Assembly: GCF_000474945.1 (NCBI RefSeq)
Contig: NZ_KI440839.1
Coordinates: 191,911 to 234,686 of the forward strand
DNA length: 42,776 bases
Source: Solimonas soli DSM 21787
GTDB taxonomy: Bacteria; Pseudomonadota; Gammaproteobacteria; Nevskiales; Nevskiaceae
Direction: 5' to 3'
The notes under the pieces are model-generated. The model saw nothing but the letters and a program-made list of their open reading frames with translations. It ran no database searches and was not told the origin of the DNA. Below, piece by piece: positions 28,066-41,908 of this stretch. Made by a program: the position numbers and the translations under genes. The first letter of the stretch is position 1. Each line of letters opens with the position of its first letter.

Positions 28066-29919
28066 TCAGACCGTGGCGCCGATCGCCGCGTTGAACGTAC
28101 CGCCGAATATCTGTGCGCCCTGCTCGGCGCCCGCGGCCAGCGCGCGCGCATTGGCGAACAGCTCGCGGCCGACGCCCCAGCCATTCGCGTCGAGATCGGG
28201 ATGCGCGATCGCGCGCCGCGCGAGCTCGGCGGCATCGACTTTCACCTCCAGCACACCGGCCTCGGCGTCGAGACGGATCGGATCGCCGCTGCGCACGCGC
28301 GCCAGCGGGCCGTCGCTCAGGCATTCCGGCGTGACGTGAATCGCCGCCGGCACCTTGCCCGACGCGCCCGACATGCGGCCGTCGGTGACGAGCGCGACGT
28401 GAAAGCCCTCGTCCTGCAGGCTGCCCAGCGCCGGCGTCAGCTTGTGCAGCTCCGGCATGCCGTTCGCGCGCGGCCCCTGGTAGCGGATCACGGCGACGAA
28501 GTCGCGATGCAGCTCGCCACGCTTGAAGGCCTCCATCATCGCGTCCTGGCTGTCGAACACGACGGCCGGCGCCTCGACGATGCGGTGCTCCGGCTTCACC
28601 GCCGAGACCTTGATCACGGCGCGGCCGAGATTGCCGGTCAGCAGCTTCAGGCCGCCGTCGGCGCTGAACGGCGCGGCGGCGCCGCGCAGCACGTTGGCGT
28701 CGAGGCTCGCGGCCGGCGCGGCGCGCCACGCGAGCGTTTCGCCATCGAGGAACGGCTCCTCGGTGTAGCGCCGCAGGCCCGGGCCGGCGACGGTCTTCAC
28801 ATCCTCGTGCAGCAGGCCGGCGTCGAGCAGCTCGCGCACCAGGAAGCCCATGCCGCCCGCGGCGTGGAAGTGATTCACGTCGGCGCCGCCGTTCGGATAG
28901 ATGCGCGCCAGCAGCGGCACGATGCCGGACAGCGCGTCGAAATCGCCCCAGTCGATGAGCATGCCCGCCGCCTGCGCGATGGCGATGAGATGGATCGTGT
29001 GGTTGGTCGAGCCGCCGGTCGCCAGAAGGCCGACCACGGCGTTGACGATCGCCCGCTCGTCGACGATCTCGGCGATCGGCGTGTACTGGCCGCCGTCGCC
29101 GAGCGACGTGATCTTCGCGGCGCGCTGCGCGGCGGCGCGCGTGAGCGCGTCGCGCAGCGGCGTGTTGGGGTTGACGAAGGCGGCGCCCGGCAGATGCAGG
29201 CCCATGATCTCCATCAGCATCTGGTTGCTGTTGGCGGTGCCGTAGAACGTGCAGGTGCCCGGACCGTGGTAGGACTTCATCTCCGATTCGAGCAGCGCCT
29301 CGCGGCCGACCTTGCCCTGCGCATACAGCTGGCGCGTCTTCGCCTTGTCGGCATTGGAGATGCCGCTGGTCATCGGCCCGCCCGGCACGAAGATCGCCGG
29401 CAGGTGCCCGAACTGCAGCGCGCCGATCAGCAGGCCCGGCACGATCTTGTCGCAGATGCCGAGGCACAGCACCGCGTCGAACACGTTGTGCGACAGCGCC
29501 ACCGCCGTCGCCATGGCGATCACGTCGCGCGAGAACAGCGACAGCTCCATGCCGGTCTGACCCTGCGTGACGCCGTCGCACATCGCCGGCACGCCGCCGG
29601 CGAACTGCGCGACCGCGCCGGCCCGGCGCGCCGCGTCCTTGATCAACGCCGGGAAACGCTCGTAAGGCTGGTGCGCCGACAGCATGTCGTTGTACGCGGA
29701 GACGATGGCGAGGTTCGGCCAGGCCGGGCCGCGCAGCGCATCCTTGTCGGCATCCGGCGCCGCCGCGAACGCGTGCGCAAGGTTGGTACACGACACCTGG
29801 GCGCGCACCGTGCCGCGCGTGCGCGCCGCCGCGACGTGCCGCAGATAGCGCTCGCGCGACGGCCTGCTGCGCGCGCGGATGCGTTCGGTGACTTCGTGAA
29901 CGAGCGGATGAAGGCGCAT
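28066..29919 (-). CDS. edd: Phosphogluconate dehydratase
   Basis: Edd dehydrates 6-phosphogluconate to KDPG with a 4Fe-4S cluster. The 617-aa protein matches the IlvD/Edd family with [26 protein letters not shown] and [12 protein letters not shown]. Cluster Cys residues are visible in these motifs. ATG at 29919 has GAGGAA 5 nt upstream. The gene is divergent from zwf with two HexR-like sites between the starts, and eda follows directly. Confidence 0.96.
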   Translation of the reverse strand: MRLHPLVHEVTERIRARSRPSRERYLRHVAAARTRGTVRAQVSCTNLAHAFAAAPDADKDALRGPAWPNLAIVSAYNDMLSAHQPYERFPALIKDAARRAGAVAQFAGGVPAMCDGVTQGQTGMELSLFSRDVIAMATAVALSHNVFDAVLCLGICDKIVPGLLIGALQFGHLPAIFVPGGPMTSGISNADKAKTRQLYAQGKVGREALLESEMKSYHGPGTCTFYGTANSNQMLMEIMGLHLPGAAFVNPNTPLRDALTRAAAQRAAKITSLGDGGQYTPIAEIVDERAIVNAVVGLLATGGSTNHTIHLIAIAQAAGMLIDWGDFDALSGIVPLLARIYPNGGADVNHFHAAGGMGFLVRELLDAGLLHEDVKTVAGPGLRRYTEEPFLDGETLAWRAAPAASLDANVLRGAAAPFSADGGLKLLTGNLGRAVIKVSAVKPEHRIVEAPAVVFDSQDAMMEAFKRGELHRDFVAVIRYQGPRANGMPELHKLTPALGSLQDEGFHVALVTDGRMSGASGKVPAAIHVTPECLSDGPLARVRSGDPIRLDAEAGVLEVKVDAAELARRAIAHPDLDANGWGVGRELFANARALAAGAEQGAQIFGGTFNAAIGATV

Positions 29920-29948
29920 GTCGGTTCCTCGCGGCGATTCAGCGTCCA

Positions 29949-29963
29949 TGTATTAATACTACA
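29949..29963. promoter_or_regulatory. HexR-like operator upstream of edd
   Basis: TGTATTAATACTACA differs from TGTARTWWWAYTACA by one base. It lies 30 bp before the edd start, so bound HexR would block the edd promoter. The consensus is quoted from memory. Confidence 0.7.
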
Positions 29964-30113
29964 AGATATGCGGCAGCCCGGCCAGCCGTCCGTGCCCGGC
30001 TCCATCTGGACAATGGCTTGCCGCCATCGGTTCCTTGCCGCCACGAGCCTTCAGAACTCAGGCTCGCGGATGAGGTCCATGACGGAAGCCGCATAGGCAG
30101 GCGGCCGGAAATC

Positions 30114-30130
30114 TTGTAGTATTCATACAA
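30114..30130. promoter_or_regulatory. HexR-like operator upstream of zwf
   Basis: TTGTAGTATTCATACAA has perfect 5-bp arms (TTGTA/TACAA) and an AT-rich core, with two deviations from the half-site rule. It lies 67 bp before the zwf start. Together with the first site, both divergent operons have a HexR palindrome near their starts. Confidence 0.75.
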
Positions 30131-30196
30131 GATTTGGCAGGCCAACGAGTCCATAGCCCGAAAGGAGCCGCTTCGCGGCGCGAAGCGGAACGTGCA

Positions 30197-31657
<1,461 letters not shown>

Positions 31658-31660
31658 GCG

Positions 31661-32386
31661 ATGCCCGCACCGGCACCACTCGCGCTGCCGTCGCGGATCG
31701 TCCAGCATCTGGCCGCCGACGCGGCCGCATCGGCGCTCGCGCTCGCCGACTTCGTCGCCGAAACCCTGCGCGCCGCGCTGCGCGAACGCGCGCGCGCGAC
31801 GCTGCTGGTGTCCGGCGGACGCAGCCCGATTGCCTTCTTCGCGGCGCTGTCGCGCCGTGAGCTGGACTGGTCGCGCGTCATCATCAGTCTCGTCGACGAG
31901 CGCGCCGTGCCGCGGACCCATGCCGACAGCAACGCGCGCCTGCTCGCCGAACACCTGTTGCAGAACGCCGCGGCGGCGGCGCAGTTCGTGCCGCTGTACG
32001 TCGAGGCCGGCGACATCGAGGAGGCGGCCAGCGATGCCGCCGCGCGCATCGCCGCGCTGCCGACGCCGTTCGACGTCGTCGTGCTCGGCATGGGCGACGA
32101 TGGTCATACCGCCTCGCTGTTTCCCGGCGCGCCGGGCACCGACGCCGGACTCGATCGCGCCCAGACCCATCGCGTCGTCGTCACGCGACCGCCGGCCGCG
32201 CCGCACGCGCGGCTGACGCTGACGCGCCGCGCCCTGCTCGACTCGCGCACGCTGATCCTCGCCATCCACGGCGAGCGCAAGCGCGCGGTGCTGGAAGCCG
32301 CGGCGACCGCCTCGCCGGAGCAGCTGCCGATCGCCGCTTTCGTGCAGCAGGACGCCGTGCCCCTGCAGCTGTTCTACAGCCAATGA
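31661..32386 (+). CDS. pgl: 6-phosphogluconolactonase
   Basis: Pgl hydrolyses 6-phosphogluconolactone between Zwf and Edd. The 241-aa protein of the DevB type has LLVSGGRSPIAFF, ISLVDERAVPRTHADSN and the signature GMGDDGHTASLFPG. It starts 4 bp after zwf and its stop overlaps the hexR ATG (ATGA). Confidence 0.95.
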   Translation: MPAPAPLALPSRIVQHLAADAAASALALADFVAETLRAALRERARATLLVSGGRSPIAFFAALSRRELDWSRVIISLVDERAVPRTHADSNARLLAEHLLQNAAAAAQFVPLYVEAGDIEEAASDAAARIAALPTPFDVVVLGMGDDGHTASLFPGAPGTDAGLDRAQTHRVVVTRPPAAPHARLTLTRRALLDSRTLILAIHGERKRAVLEAAATASPEQLPIAAFVQQDAVPLQLFYSQ

Positions 32387-33261
32387 ACCGCGGCCGCGCC
32401 GCGCCGCCCAGCTCACTGCTGGCGCGCATCGCCACCGGGCTCGACGCGTTGCGCAAGTCCGAACGCGCGGTCGCCGACTTCGTGCTCGCACAGCCGAACG
32501 ACGTGCTGCAGCTGTCGATCGCCGAGCTCGCCGAGCGTGCCGGCGTCAGCCAGCCGACGGTCGCGCGCTTCGCGACCGCGCTCGGCTTTTCCGGCTACCG
32601 CGAATTCAAGCTGCGCCTCGCGCAGAGCCTCGCCTCGGGCGTACCGTTCGTGCACCAGGATGTCGGCCCCGACGACGCGCTCGAAATGGTCGGCCCCAAG
32701 GTCTTCGATCGCACCATCGGCGCGCTGCTCGACGTGCGCAACCACCTCGACGCGACGCGGCTCGCGCAGGCGGTGCATCTGCTCGCCAAGGCGCGGCGCA
32801 TCGATTTCCACGGCATCGGCAATTCCGGCATCGTCGCGCTCGACGGCCAGCACAAGTTCTTCCGCTACGGCGTGCCGGCGGCCGCCTATGTCGACGCGCA
32901 CGCGATGCTGATGGCGGCGACCGTGCTCGGCCGCGGCGATGTCGTCGTCGCCATCTCGGCGACCGGCCGCACCACCGACATGCTCGCCGCCGCCGAGATC
33001 GCCCGCGAAGCCGGCGCCGGCGTGATCGCCATCACCGCCAGCGCCTCGCCGCTGGCGCGCCTGGCCAGCGTCACGCTCGCCGTCGACGTGCCGGAAGACC
33101 CCGATGTCTACACGCCGATGATCTCGCGCATCGCGCACCTGGCGATCGTCGACGTGCTCGCGGTCGGCGTCGCGCTCGAACTCGGCCCGGCGCTGGTCAA
33201 GCGTCTCGAGCGCGCCAAGCAGACCCTGCGCGACAAGCGCGTTTCCGAACCGGAGGCCTGA
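32383..33261 (+). CDS. hexR: HexR, RpiR-family repressor of the ED cluster
   Basis: The 292-aa protein has an N-terminal RpiR helix-turn-helix (LSIAELAERAGVSQPTVARF, 45-65) and a C-terminal SIS sugar-phosphate domain (about 120-260; FHGIGNSGIVALDGQHKFFR, VVVAISATGRTTDML). HexR is released from DNA by KDPG in studied Proteobacteria, which derepresses zwf and edd. It overlaps pgl by 4 bp and is the last gene of the zwf operon. Two HexR-like palindromes lie in the divergent intergenic region. The symbol rests on context plus family. Confidence 0.9.
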   Translation: MNRGRAAPPSSLLARIATGLDALRKSERAVADFVLAQPNDVLQLSIAELAERAGVSQPTVARFATALGFSGYREFKLRLAQSLASGVPFVHQDVGPDDALEMVGPKVFDRTIGALLDVRNHLDATRLAQAVHLLAKARRIDFHGIGNSGIVALDGQHKFFRYGVPAAAYVDAHAMLMAATVLGRGDVVVAISATGRTTDMLAAAEIAREAGAGVIAITASASPLARLASVTLAVDVPEDPDVYTPMISRIAHLAIVDVLAVGVALELGPALVKRLERAKQTLRDKRVSEPEA

Positions 33262-33322
33262 CGCGCTGCGCGCGCCGCGCACTTCGCCGACAATCGCGGC
33301 TCCATCCACTTGGAGAAGCGCC

Positions 33323-33841
33323 ATGCTCTACCGCCTCGGCGACCGCGTCCCGCATTTCGAAGGCCAGCACTGGATCGCGCCGAACGCCACGGTGATCGGT
33401 TCGGTGCGCGCCGCGCCGGGCGTGAGCATCTGGTTCAACGTCGTCATCCGCGGCGACAACGACGACATCGTCATCGGCGAGAACACCAACATCCAGGAAG
33501 GCTCGGTGCTGCACACCGATCCGGGCCTGAAGCTGACGATCGGCCGCGACTGCACGATCGGCCACATGGTGATGCTGCACGGCTGCACGATCGGCGAGCG
33601 CACGCTGATCGGCATCGGCTCGACGGTGCTCAACCGCGCGAGGATCGGCAGCAACTGCATCGTCGGCGCCAATTCGCTGGTCACCGAAGGCAAGGAGTTC
33701 CCGGACAACGCGCTGATCGTCGGTGCGCCGGCCAAGGTCGTGCGCACGCTGAGCGATCAGGAAGTGCAGATCCTCAAGATCCAGGCGCAGGGCTATGTCG
33801 CCAACGGCAGGCGCTTCGCCGAGCAGCTGCAAGCGCTCTGA
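33323..33841 (+). CDS. Gamma-carbonic anhydrase-like hexapeptide protein
   Basis: The 172-aa left-handed beta-helix protein is of the YrdA/PaaY type. Hexapeptide repeats run through the middle (ISIWFNVVIRGDND, IGENTNIQEGSVLHTD, IGRDCTIGHMVMLHGCTIG). The three zinc His ligands correspond to VLHTD, IGHMV and LHGC. A C-terminal helix follows. CA activity is often weak or absent in this subfamily. GGAG before the ATG supports the start. It converges on kdpE with 5 bp between the stops. Confidence 0.9.
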   Translation: MLYRLGDRVPHFEGQHWIAPNATVIGSVRAAPGVSIWFNVVIRGDNDDIVIGENTNIQEGSVLHTDPGLKLTIGRDCTIGHMVMLHGCTIGERTLIGIGSTVLNRARIGSNCIVGANSLVTEGKEFPDNALIVGAPAKVVRTLSDQEVQILKIQAQGYVANGRRFAEQLQAL

Positions 33842-33846
33842 AACGC

Positions 33847-34542
33847 TCAATCCGGCGCGCGCAGCCGGTAGCCGACGCCGGCCTCGGTCTGGATCAGCTC
33901 CGGATGCTGGCCGTCGCGCTCGAGCTTCTGGCGCAGCTGGCGCACGTAGATGCGCAGGTACTGCACGTCGATCTCCGCCTCGCCGGGCCAGACCGCGGCC
34001 ATCAGCGCGCGATGCGTCAGCACTTTGCCGGCATGCAGCACCAGCTGTTCGAGCAGTGCGTACTCCTTGGGCGAGAGCTTGACCTCCTCGCCCGCCAGCG
34101 ACACGCGGCGATGCACGAGATCGATGGTCAGCGCGCCGCTGCGATAGAGCGGCCGCGCGCCCTGCTGCTGCAGGCGATGGCGCAGCGCGGCGCGGATGCG
34201 CGCCATCAGCTCCTCCGTGCCGAAGGGCTTGCTGACGTAGTCGTCGGCGCCTTCGTCGAGCGCCTGCACCTTCGCTGCCTCGAAATCGCGGCTCGACAGG
34301 ATCAGTACCGGCAGCGCCGAGCCGGCGCGGATCTCGCGCAGCACCTCGATGCCGTCGCGATCCGGCAGGCCGAGATCGAGCACGACGAGCGAAGGCTTGT
34401 CGCGATGCACGCTGGCGATCGCCTCGGCCGCGGTCGCCGCTTCGAACACGTCGTAGTCGTGCGCCTGCAGGGTCGTGCGCAGCAGGCGACGGATCGGTTT
34501 CTCGTCGTCGACGACGAGGATGCGCACGGCGTTCGACGTCAC
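33847..34542 (-). CDS. kdpE: KdpE, response regulator of the Kdp K+ system
   Basis: The 231-aa OmpR-type regulator activates kdpFABC when K+ is low. It has a receiver with the phospho-acceptor in LVVLDLGLPD (about 55) and a C-terminal winged helix (VKLSPKEYALLEQLVLHAGK, YLRIYVRQLRQKLE). GTG at 34542 overlaps the kdpD stop TGA (GTGA), so the two are translationally coupled. The frame also continues 5' through kdpD but in the wrong frame for that protein. It is the last gene of the operon. Confidence 0.95.
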   Translation of the reverse strand: MTSNAVRILVVDDEKPIRRLLRTTLQAHDYDVFEAATAAEAIASVHRDKPSLVVLDLGLPDRDGIEVLREIRAGSALPVLILSSRDFEAAKVQALDEGADDYVSKPFGTEELMARIRAALRHRLQQQGARPLYRSGALTIDLVHRRVSLAGEEVKLSPKEYALLEQLVLHAGKVLTHRALMAAVWPGEAEIDVQYLRIYVRQLRQKLERDGQHPELIQTEAGVGYRLRAPD

Positions 34543-37256
34543 GAGCTGCCCACCGCGACCGTGACGAGCTGGCTCGCCGGGAACTCGACCTCGAACTGCG
34601 CGCCCGGTCCGTCGTCCCGGTTGCGCACGCGAATGCGGCCGCCCATGGCCTGCACGAAGGCGCGGCAGATGGTCAGGCCGAGGCCGGTGCCGGCACGCTG
34701 CCGGTCGGCCTGCTTGATGCGGTAGAACACGTCGAAGATGCGCTCCTGCTCGTCCGGCGGCACGCCGGGCCCGCGGTCCGCTACCGTCAGCGTCAGCGCG
34801 TAGCGGTGCAGGCGGGCGCTGACGTCGATCTCGCTGCCCTCCGGCGCGTACTTCGCGGCGTTGTCGAGCAGATTGACGAACACCTGTTCGAGCAGCACCG
34901 GATCGGCGCGCAGGAACGGCAGGCCGGTCGGCAGGTTCAGTTTCACGACGTGCCGCGCCAGCGACTTCTCCATGCGCCGCAGGGCGCCGCCCAGTACGTC
35001 GCGCAGCTCGCAGCTTTCGCTGCGCACTTCCAGCGCACCGGCGTCGATGCGCGTCATGTCGAGCAGATTGCCGACGAAGCGGCTGAGGCGTTCGGTTTCG
35101 TCCTGCGCCGTCGCCAGCAGTTCGTCGCGCGCCGCCGGCGCGTAGCTCTCGCCGTAGGCGCGCAGGCTGGTGATGCTGCCGAGGATGCTGGCCAGCGGCG
35201 TGCGCAGATCGTGCGAAACCGAGGTCAGCAGCGCGGCGCGCATCTTCTCGGTCTCGACGCGCATCTTCGCCTGGTCGACATCCTTGGCGAGGCGGATGCG
35301 CTCGGTGCCGATGGCGACGAGATCGGCGAGCGCGTCGAGCAGGCGCCGCTCGCCGGCGCCGAGGCGGCGGCCGTCCTTGGTGCGAATGCCGATCACGCCG
35401 GCCGCCGACTGCTCGGACAGCGCCGGCACGAACAGCCACTGCGCGCCGGGCAATGTGTCGGAGCCGCGGCCGGCGACCTGGGCCTTGTCGCGGCACCAGT
35501 TGGCGGCCGCCAGATCGGCTTCCTCGAGCACGATGTTCGACGACGAGGCGCCGCGAATGTGCAGGCCGTCGGGATCCGCCGACAGCAGCACGACGTCGGC
35601 GGTGAGCATCTGGCCGATGCGCTTGGCGGCGACGCCCATCAGCTCGTCGAGCCGCCGCAGACCGGCGATCTGCCGGCTGAACTGCAGCAGCTCGCCGTTG
35701 AGCATGGCCTGGTCGCTGGCGAGACGCGCCTGATCGCGCGCGCGCGACGACAGGCGGCTGGTGAACGCCGCCGTCGCCAGGAAAGCGACCAGGGCGATGA
35801 CGTTGGCCGGATCGCCGATGGTGAAGGTGTACAGCGGCGGCAAGAACAGGAAGTTGTAGAGCGCCGCGCAGACCAGCGCGCAGACCAGGCCCGGCGCCAG
35901 GCCGGCGCGCGTCGCGGCGATGATCACCGCCGGCAGGAACACCATCGATACGTTCGGCACCGTGAGCCAGCGATCCACCGCCAGCGCGACGAGCGCCGCG
36001 AGCGCCGCGTAGAGCACCGCGTGGGCGTGGTCGATGCCGGCGCCCCAGGACCAGCGGCGCTGCTCCAGCGCGCTCGCCTCGCGGCGCCGCTTCGCCATGC
36101 GCTCCGGCGGCGCCTCGACGATGACCTGCACGGTGATGCCGTCGGCCTTGCGCACCAGCTCGCGCACCACCGAGCCGTGCCGCCATTCGAACCAGCGCGA
36201 GCGGTGCGACTTGCCGACGATCAGCTGCGTGACGTTGCGCTCGCGCGCCAGGCGCAGCACGGTCTCGGCGATGTCCATGCCGCCGGGCAGCGTCTGCGTG
36301 TCCGCGCCGAGCTGCTCGGCCAGCCGCAGGGTCGCGGCGATCTGTGAGCGCTGCGCATCGTCGAGCTCCAGGCTGCGCGCGGTTTCGAGATACAGCGCCG
36401 TCCACGACGCGTCGAAGCGATCGGCGACGCGCTTGGCATGGCGCACCAGCGACTCGCCGGCCGGCGACTCGTTGATGCACACCAGCACGCGCTCGCCGGC
36501 CGCCCAGACATCGCCGACGCCGCGTGCCCGACGCTGCTGCTGCAGCTGCTCGTCGACGCTCTCCGCCGTGCGGCGCAGCGCCAGCTCGCGCAGCGCGGTG
36601 AGGTTCGAGCCCGTGAAGTAATGCTGCAGCGCGCGCTCGCCGGCCTCGCCGCGATAGACCTTGCCCTCGCGCAGGCGCTGCATGAGATCGGCCGGCGTGA
36701 TGTCGACCACTTCGATGTCGTTCGCCGCCTCGAGCACCGAATCGGGCACCGTCTCGCGCACGCGCACGTGCGTGATGCTGGCAACGACGTCGTTGAGGCT
36801 CTCGACATGCTGGATGTTGAGCGTCGTGTAGACGTCGATGCCGGCATCGAGCAGCTCGATCACGTCCTGCCAGCGCTTCGGATGGCGCGAACCGGGCGCG
36901 TTGCTGTGCGCCAGCTCGTCGACCAGCGCGAGCTGCGGACGCCGCGCCAGGAGCGCGTCGAGATCCATCTCCTCGAGTTCGCGGTTGCGGTACGCCTCGC
37001 GACGCCGCGGCAGGACTTCGAGGCCGTCCAGCAGGGCCTCGGTCTCGCTGCGGCCGTGCGTCTCGACGACGGCGGCGACGACATCGACACCCGCCGCGCG
37101 CTGGCGCTGCGCCGACTGCAGCATCTCGTAGGTCTTGCCGACGCCCGGCGCGGCGCCGAGGAAGATCTTCAGCCGGCCGCGGCCTTCGTGCCGCAGCTGC
37201 TCGAGCAGCGCATCGGGGGATGGCCGCGATGAATTCGCGCCGGCGGCGTCGTTCAC
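34539..37256 (-). CDS. kdpD: KdpD, sensor kinase of the Kdp K+ system
   Basis: The 905-aa membrane kinase has an N-terminal KdpD domain with Walker A GAAPGVGKT (about 34-42) and DELAHSNAPGS, and a Usp-like domain (about 250-370). Four closely spaced membrane helices lie at about 405-500, followed by a GAF-like region. The kinase core has LTSVSHDLRTPLASILGS with the phospho-accepting His and the ATP-binding DRGPGVPPDE and GTGLGL motifs. The start is GTG 37256 with a weak GGGG. kdpC ends about 177 bp upstream, with no separate terminator seen, so readthrough from kdpC is possible. Confidence 0.96.
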   Translation of the reverse strand: MNDAAGANSSRPSPDALLEQLRHEGRGRLKIFLGAAPGVGKTYEMLQSAQRQRAAGVDVVAAVVETHGRSETEALLDGLEVLPRRREAYRNRELEEMDLDALLARRPQLALVDELAHSNAPGSRHPKRWQDVIELLDAGIDVYTTLNIQHVESLNDVVASITHVRVRETVPDSVLEAANDIEVVDITPADLMQRLREGKVYRGEAGERALQHYFTGSNLTALRELALRRTAESVDEQLQQQRRARGVGDVWAAGERVLVCINESPAGESLVRHAKRVADRFDASWTALYLETARSLELDDAQRSQIAATLRLAEQLGADTQTLPGGMDIAETVLRLARERNVTQLIVGKSHRSRWFEWRHGSVVRELVRKADGITVQVIVEAPPERMAKRRREASALEQRRWSWGAGIDHAHAVLYAALAALVALAVDRWLTVPNVSMVFLPAVIIAATRAGLAPGLVCALVCAALYNFLFLPPLYTFTIGDPANVIALVAFLATAAFTSRLSSRARDQARLASDQAMLNGELLQFSRQIAGLRRLDELMGVAAKRIGQMLTADVVLLSADPDGLHIRGASSSNIVLEEADLAAANWCRDKAQVAGRGSDTLPGAQWLFVPALSEQSAAGVIGIRTKDGRRLGAGERRLLDALADLVAIGTERIRLAKDVDQAKMRVETEKMRAALLTSVSHDLRTPLASILGSITSLRAYGESYAPAARDELLATAQDETERLSRFVGNLLDMTRIDAGALEVRSESCELRDVLGGALRRMEKSLARHVVKLNLPTGLPFLRADPVLLEQVFVNLLDNAAKYAPEGSEIDVSARLHRYALTLTVADRGPGVPPDEQERIFDVFYRIKQADRQRAGTGLGLTICRAFVQAMGGRIRVRNRDDGPGAQFEVEFPASQLVTVAVGSS

Positions 37257-37433
37257 GGCACGCCCCGCGGCAGGGAGAATCTGGCCTTGCTCATACCGGC
37301 GCAGTATGGCGCCGCACCCGATCGAACAACAGCATGCGCCGTTCCGACGGCGCCGCCTGGCGGCGCGCGGTCAGGCCGACGGGCAAAGCCCGCGCCGCGC
37401 CGTGGCGGGCGCTGCGGCAGGCGCGCGTGGCTG

Positions 37434-38003
37434 CTAGCGCGGCATCGCATCCAGCGCCAGGTTCAGCGCGAGCACGTTGACCGTCGGCTCCCCCAGGAAC
37501 CCGAGCTGGCGCGTCTTCAGCTGCGCTTCGACGAGCTGCCGCACCGCGCTCTCGTCGATGCCGCGCGCCTTGGCCACGCGCGGCACCTGGAACAGCGCGC
37601 CCGCCGGCGAGATGTCCGGGTCCAGGCCGCTGCCCGAGGCGGTGACCAGATCGGCGGGCACCGGCACGCCGGGGTTCTCGGCGCGCAGCCTGGCAAGGTC
37701 GCCGGCGATGCGATCCTGCAGCGCCTTGCTCGACGGCCCGAGATTCGAGCCGCTCGATGCGCTGGCGTCGTAGCCGGCGGTACCGGCCGCCGATGGCCGG
37801 CCGTGGAAGTAGCCCTCGCCGGCGAAGCCCTGCCCGAGCAGGGCCGAGCCGATGACCTTGCCGTCGCGCTCGAGCAGCGAGCCGTTCGCCTGCCGCGGCA
37901 ACAGCAGCTGGCCGATGCCGGTGACGGCAAGCGGATACGCGACGCCGGTCAGCAGCGTGAACAGCACGAGCATGACGAGCGCGGGTCGCAGGTGGGTGAG
38001 CAT
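37434..38003 (-). CDS. kdpC: KdpC subunit of the Kdp K+-ATPase
   Basis: The 189-aa subunit has one N-terminal membrane helix ([19 protein letters not shown]) and a periplasmic domain with [21 protein letters not shown] and the C-terminal [10 protein letters not shown]. KdpC stabilises the KdpA-KdpB pair and raises nucleotide affinity. ATG 38003 follows the kdpB stop by 10 bp. kdpD comes 177 bp later. Confidence 0.95.
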   Translation of the reverse strand: MLTHLRPALVMLVLFTLLTGVAYPLAVTGIGQLLLPRQANGSLLERDGKVIGSALLGQGFAGEGYFHGRPSAAGTAGYDASASSGSNLGPSSKALQDRIAGDLARLRAENPGVPVPADLVTASGSGLDPDISPAGALFQVPRVAKARGIDESAVRQLVEAQLKTRQLGFLGEPTVNVLALNLALDAMPR

Positions 38004-38013
38004 GGGGTTCTCC

Positions 38014-40062
38014 TCAGACGAGTCCGACCGCGTTGATCGCGAAGTCGATGAGCTTGATGCCGACGAACGGCGCGACCAGACCGCCGAGGCCGTAGATCGC
38101 CAGATTGCGCGCCAGCAGCGTCGCCGCTGGCGCCGGCCGGTACTTCACGCCGCGCAGCGCCAGCGGCACCAGCAGCAGGATGATGACGGCGTTGAAGATG
38201 GTCGCCGAGAGAATCGCCGACTGCGGCGAGCCGAGATGCATGACGTTGAGCGCGGCGAGCGGCGGATAGATCGTCGCGAACATCGCCGGCAGGATCGCGA
38301 AATACTTGGCGACGTCGTTCGACACCGAGAACGTGGTCAGCGCGCCGCGCGTGATGAGCAGCTGCTTGCCGATGGCGACGATCTCGATCAGCTTGGTCGG
38401 ATCGGAGTCGAGATCGACCATGTTGCCGGCCTCGCGCGCCGCCTGCGTGCCGGTCTGCATCGCCACGCCGACGTCGGCCTGGGCCAGCGCCGGCGCATCG
38501 TTGGTGCCGTCGCCGCACATCGCCACCAGCTTGCCCTGCGCCTGCTCCTTGCGGATCAGCGCCAGCTTGTCCTCCGGCTTGGCCTGCGCGAGAAAATCGT
38601 CGACGCCGGCTTCGGCGGCGATCGCCGCCGCGGTCAGCGGATTGTCGCCGGTGATCATCACCGTCTTGATGCCCATCGAACGCAATTCGGCGAAGCGCGT
38701 CTTGATGCCGTTCTTGACGATATCCTTGAGATGGACGACACCGAGCACGCGGCCGTCGCGCGCCACGATCAGCGGCGTGCCGCCGCCCTTGGCGACGCGC
38801 TCGACGTCCTCGAGCACCGCGCCCGGAACCGGCTGGCCGTGGCCGTGCGCCTTCGCGTAATCGACGATCGCGTCAACCGCGCCCTTGCGGATTTCGGAGC
38901 CGTCGAGATCGACGCCGGACATCCGTGTCTGTGCCGAGAACGGCACGAAGCGCGCGTGCAGCGAGGCGACGTCCCGCGGACGCAGGCCATAACGCTCCTT
39001 GGCGAGCACGACGATCGAGCGACCCTCGGGCGTTTCGTCGGCGAGGCTGGCGAGCTGCGCCGCCTCGGCGAGCTCGCGCGCATCGACGCCCGGCGCCGGC
39101 AGGAAATCCGCCGCCTGGCGGTTGCCGAGCGTGATCGTGCCGGTCTTGTCGAGCAGCAGCGTATCGACGTCGCCGGCCGCCTCGACCGCGCGGCCCGACA
39201 TCGCCAGCACATTGAAGCGCACCAGGCGGTTCATGCCGGCGATGCCGATCGCCGACAGCAGCGCGCCGATCGTGGTCGGAATCAGCGTCACGAACAGCGC
39301 GATCAGCACGATCGTGCTCACCTTGCCGCCGGCGTAGGCGGCGAAGCTGGGAATGCTGGCGCAGGCAAGAATAAAGATCAGCGTCATGCCGGCGAGCAAC
39401 ACGTTGAGCGCCAGTTCGTTCGGCGTCTTCTGCCGCGCCGCGCCTTCGACCAGCGCGATCATGCGATCGAGGAAACTCGATCCCGCGGCGGCGGTGATGC
39501 GGATCTTGATCGAGTCGGAGAGCACGCGCGTGCCGCCGGTGACGGCGGACCGATCACCACCCGACTCGCGCACGACAGGGGCCGACTCGCCGGTGATGGC
39601 CGATTCGTCGACCGTCGCGACGCCCTCGATCACCTCGCCGTCACCCGGAATGAATTCGCCGGCCTCGACGAGCACCACGTCGCCGGTGCGCAGTTCCGTC
39701 GCCGGGACCCAGGTGACGTCCGCCGCGCCTCCGGCTTTGCCGAGGCGGCGTGCACGCGTCTGCGTGCGCGTTTGGCGCAGGGCCTCGGCCTGTGCCTTGC
39801 CGCGGCCTTCGGCGAGCGCTTCGGCGAAGTTGGCGAACAGCACCGTGAACCACAGCCAGATGATGACCTGGCCGGAGAACAACAGATGGCCGGCGCCGGA
39901 CGTCAGGTCACGCACGAACAGCACGGTCGCGGCGGCGGCGACCAGCGCGGTCGTGAACATCACCGGATTGTGGATCAGGCTGCGCGGATCGAGCTTGACG
40001 AAAGCATCGCGCAGGGCGCCGAGCCAGAGCCGGCGGTCGAAGGAGGTTTGAGCAGGTTTCAT
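38014..40062 (-). CDS. kdpB: KdpB, ATPase subunit of the Kdp K+ pump
   Basis: The 682-aa P-type ATPase hydrolyses ATP to power K+ uptake through KdpA. The phosphorylation motif DKTGTIT (Asp near 307), the A-domain ITGESAPV and P-domain [10 protein letters not shown] and [17 protein letters not shown] motifs are all present. ATG at 40062 is chosen because [12 protein letters not shown] begins the conserved N terminus; the frame continues open to 40269 inside kdpA in another reading frame. The kdpA stop lies 19 bp upstream. Confidence 0.97.
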   Translation of the reverse strand: MKPAQTSFDRRLWLGALRDAFVKLDPRSLIHNPVMFTTALVAAAATVLFVRDLTSGAGHLLFSGQVIIWLWFTVLFANFAEALAEGRGKAQAEALRQTRTQTRARRLGKAGGAADVTWVPATELRTGDVVLVEAGEFIPGDGEVIEGVATVDESAITGESAPVVRESGGDRSAVTGGTRVLSDSIKIRITAAAGSSFLDRMIALVEGAARQKTPNELALNVLLAGMTLIFILACASIPSFAAYAGGKVSTIVLIALFVTLIPTTIGALLSAIGIAGMNRLVRFNVLAMSGRAVEAAGDVDTLLLDKTGTITLGNRQAADFLPAPGVDARELAEAAQLASLADETPEGRSIVVLAKERYGLRPRDVASLHARFVPFSAQTRMSGVDLDGSEIRKGAVDAIVDYAKAHGHGQPVPGAVLEDVERVAKGGGTPLIVARDGRVLGVVHLKDIVKNGIKTRFAELRSMGIKTVMITGDNPLTAAAIAAEAGVDDFLAQAKPEDKLALIRKEQAQGKLVAMCGDGTNDAPALAQADVGVAMQTGTQAAREAGNMVDLDSDPTKLIEIVAIGKQLLITRGALTTFSVSNDVAKYFAILPAMFATIYPPLAALNVMHLGSPQSAILSATIFNAVIILLLVPLALRGVKYRPAPAATLLARNLAIYGLGGLVAPFVGIKLIDFAINAVGLV

Positions 40063-40081
40063 GGAACGTTCCCGGGGCGCG

Positions 40082-41791
<1,710 letters not shown>

Positions 41792-41813
41792 CGCTTCACT
41801 CCCGGGATGGCGC

Positions 41814-41900
41814 TCAGAACTTCTCGGGACGTGCGAGCACGTAAACGAGATACGCGAAAAGGAAAGCGGCAACGGCGCCGCCGAGAACGTAGTCGAGCAT
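41814..41900 (-). CDS. kdpF: KdpF, small subunit of the Kdp K+ pump
   Basis: The 28-aa single-pass peptide ([20 protein letters not shown], then VLARPEKF) matches KdpF in length, hydrophobic core and the C-terminal LxRPEKF. KdpF stabilises the Kdp complex. AGGAG lies 6 nt before the ATG. It starts 8 bp after the upstream microprotein and kdpA follows 22 bp later. Confidence 0.92.
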   Translation of the reverse strand: MLDYVLGGAVAAFLFAYLVYVLARPEKF

Positions 41901-41908
41901 GTCGGCTC

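Noticed and set aside
34543-36480. 5' extension of the kdpE frame through kdpD
   Set aside because: It is Arg/Ala-rich shadow sequence in another frame of kdpD. The receiver domain starts at the GTG at 34542.
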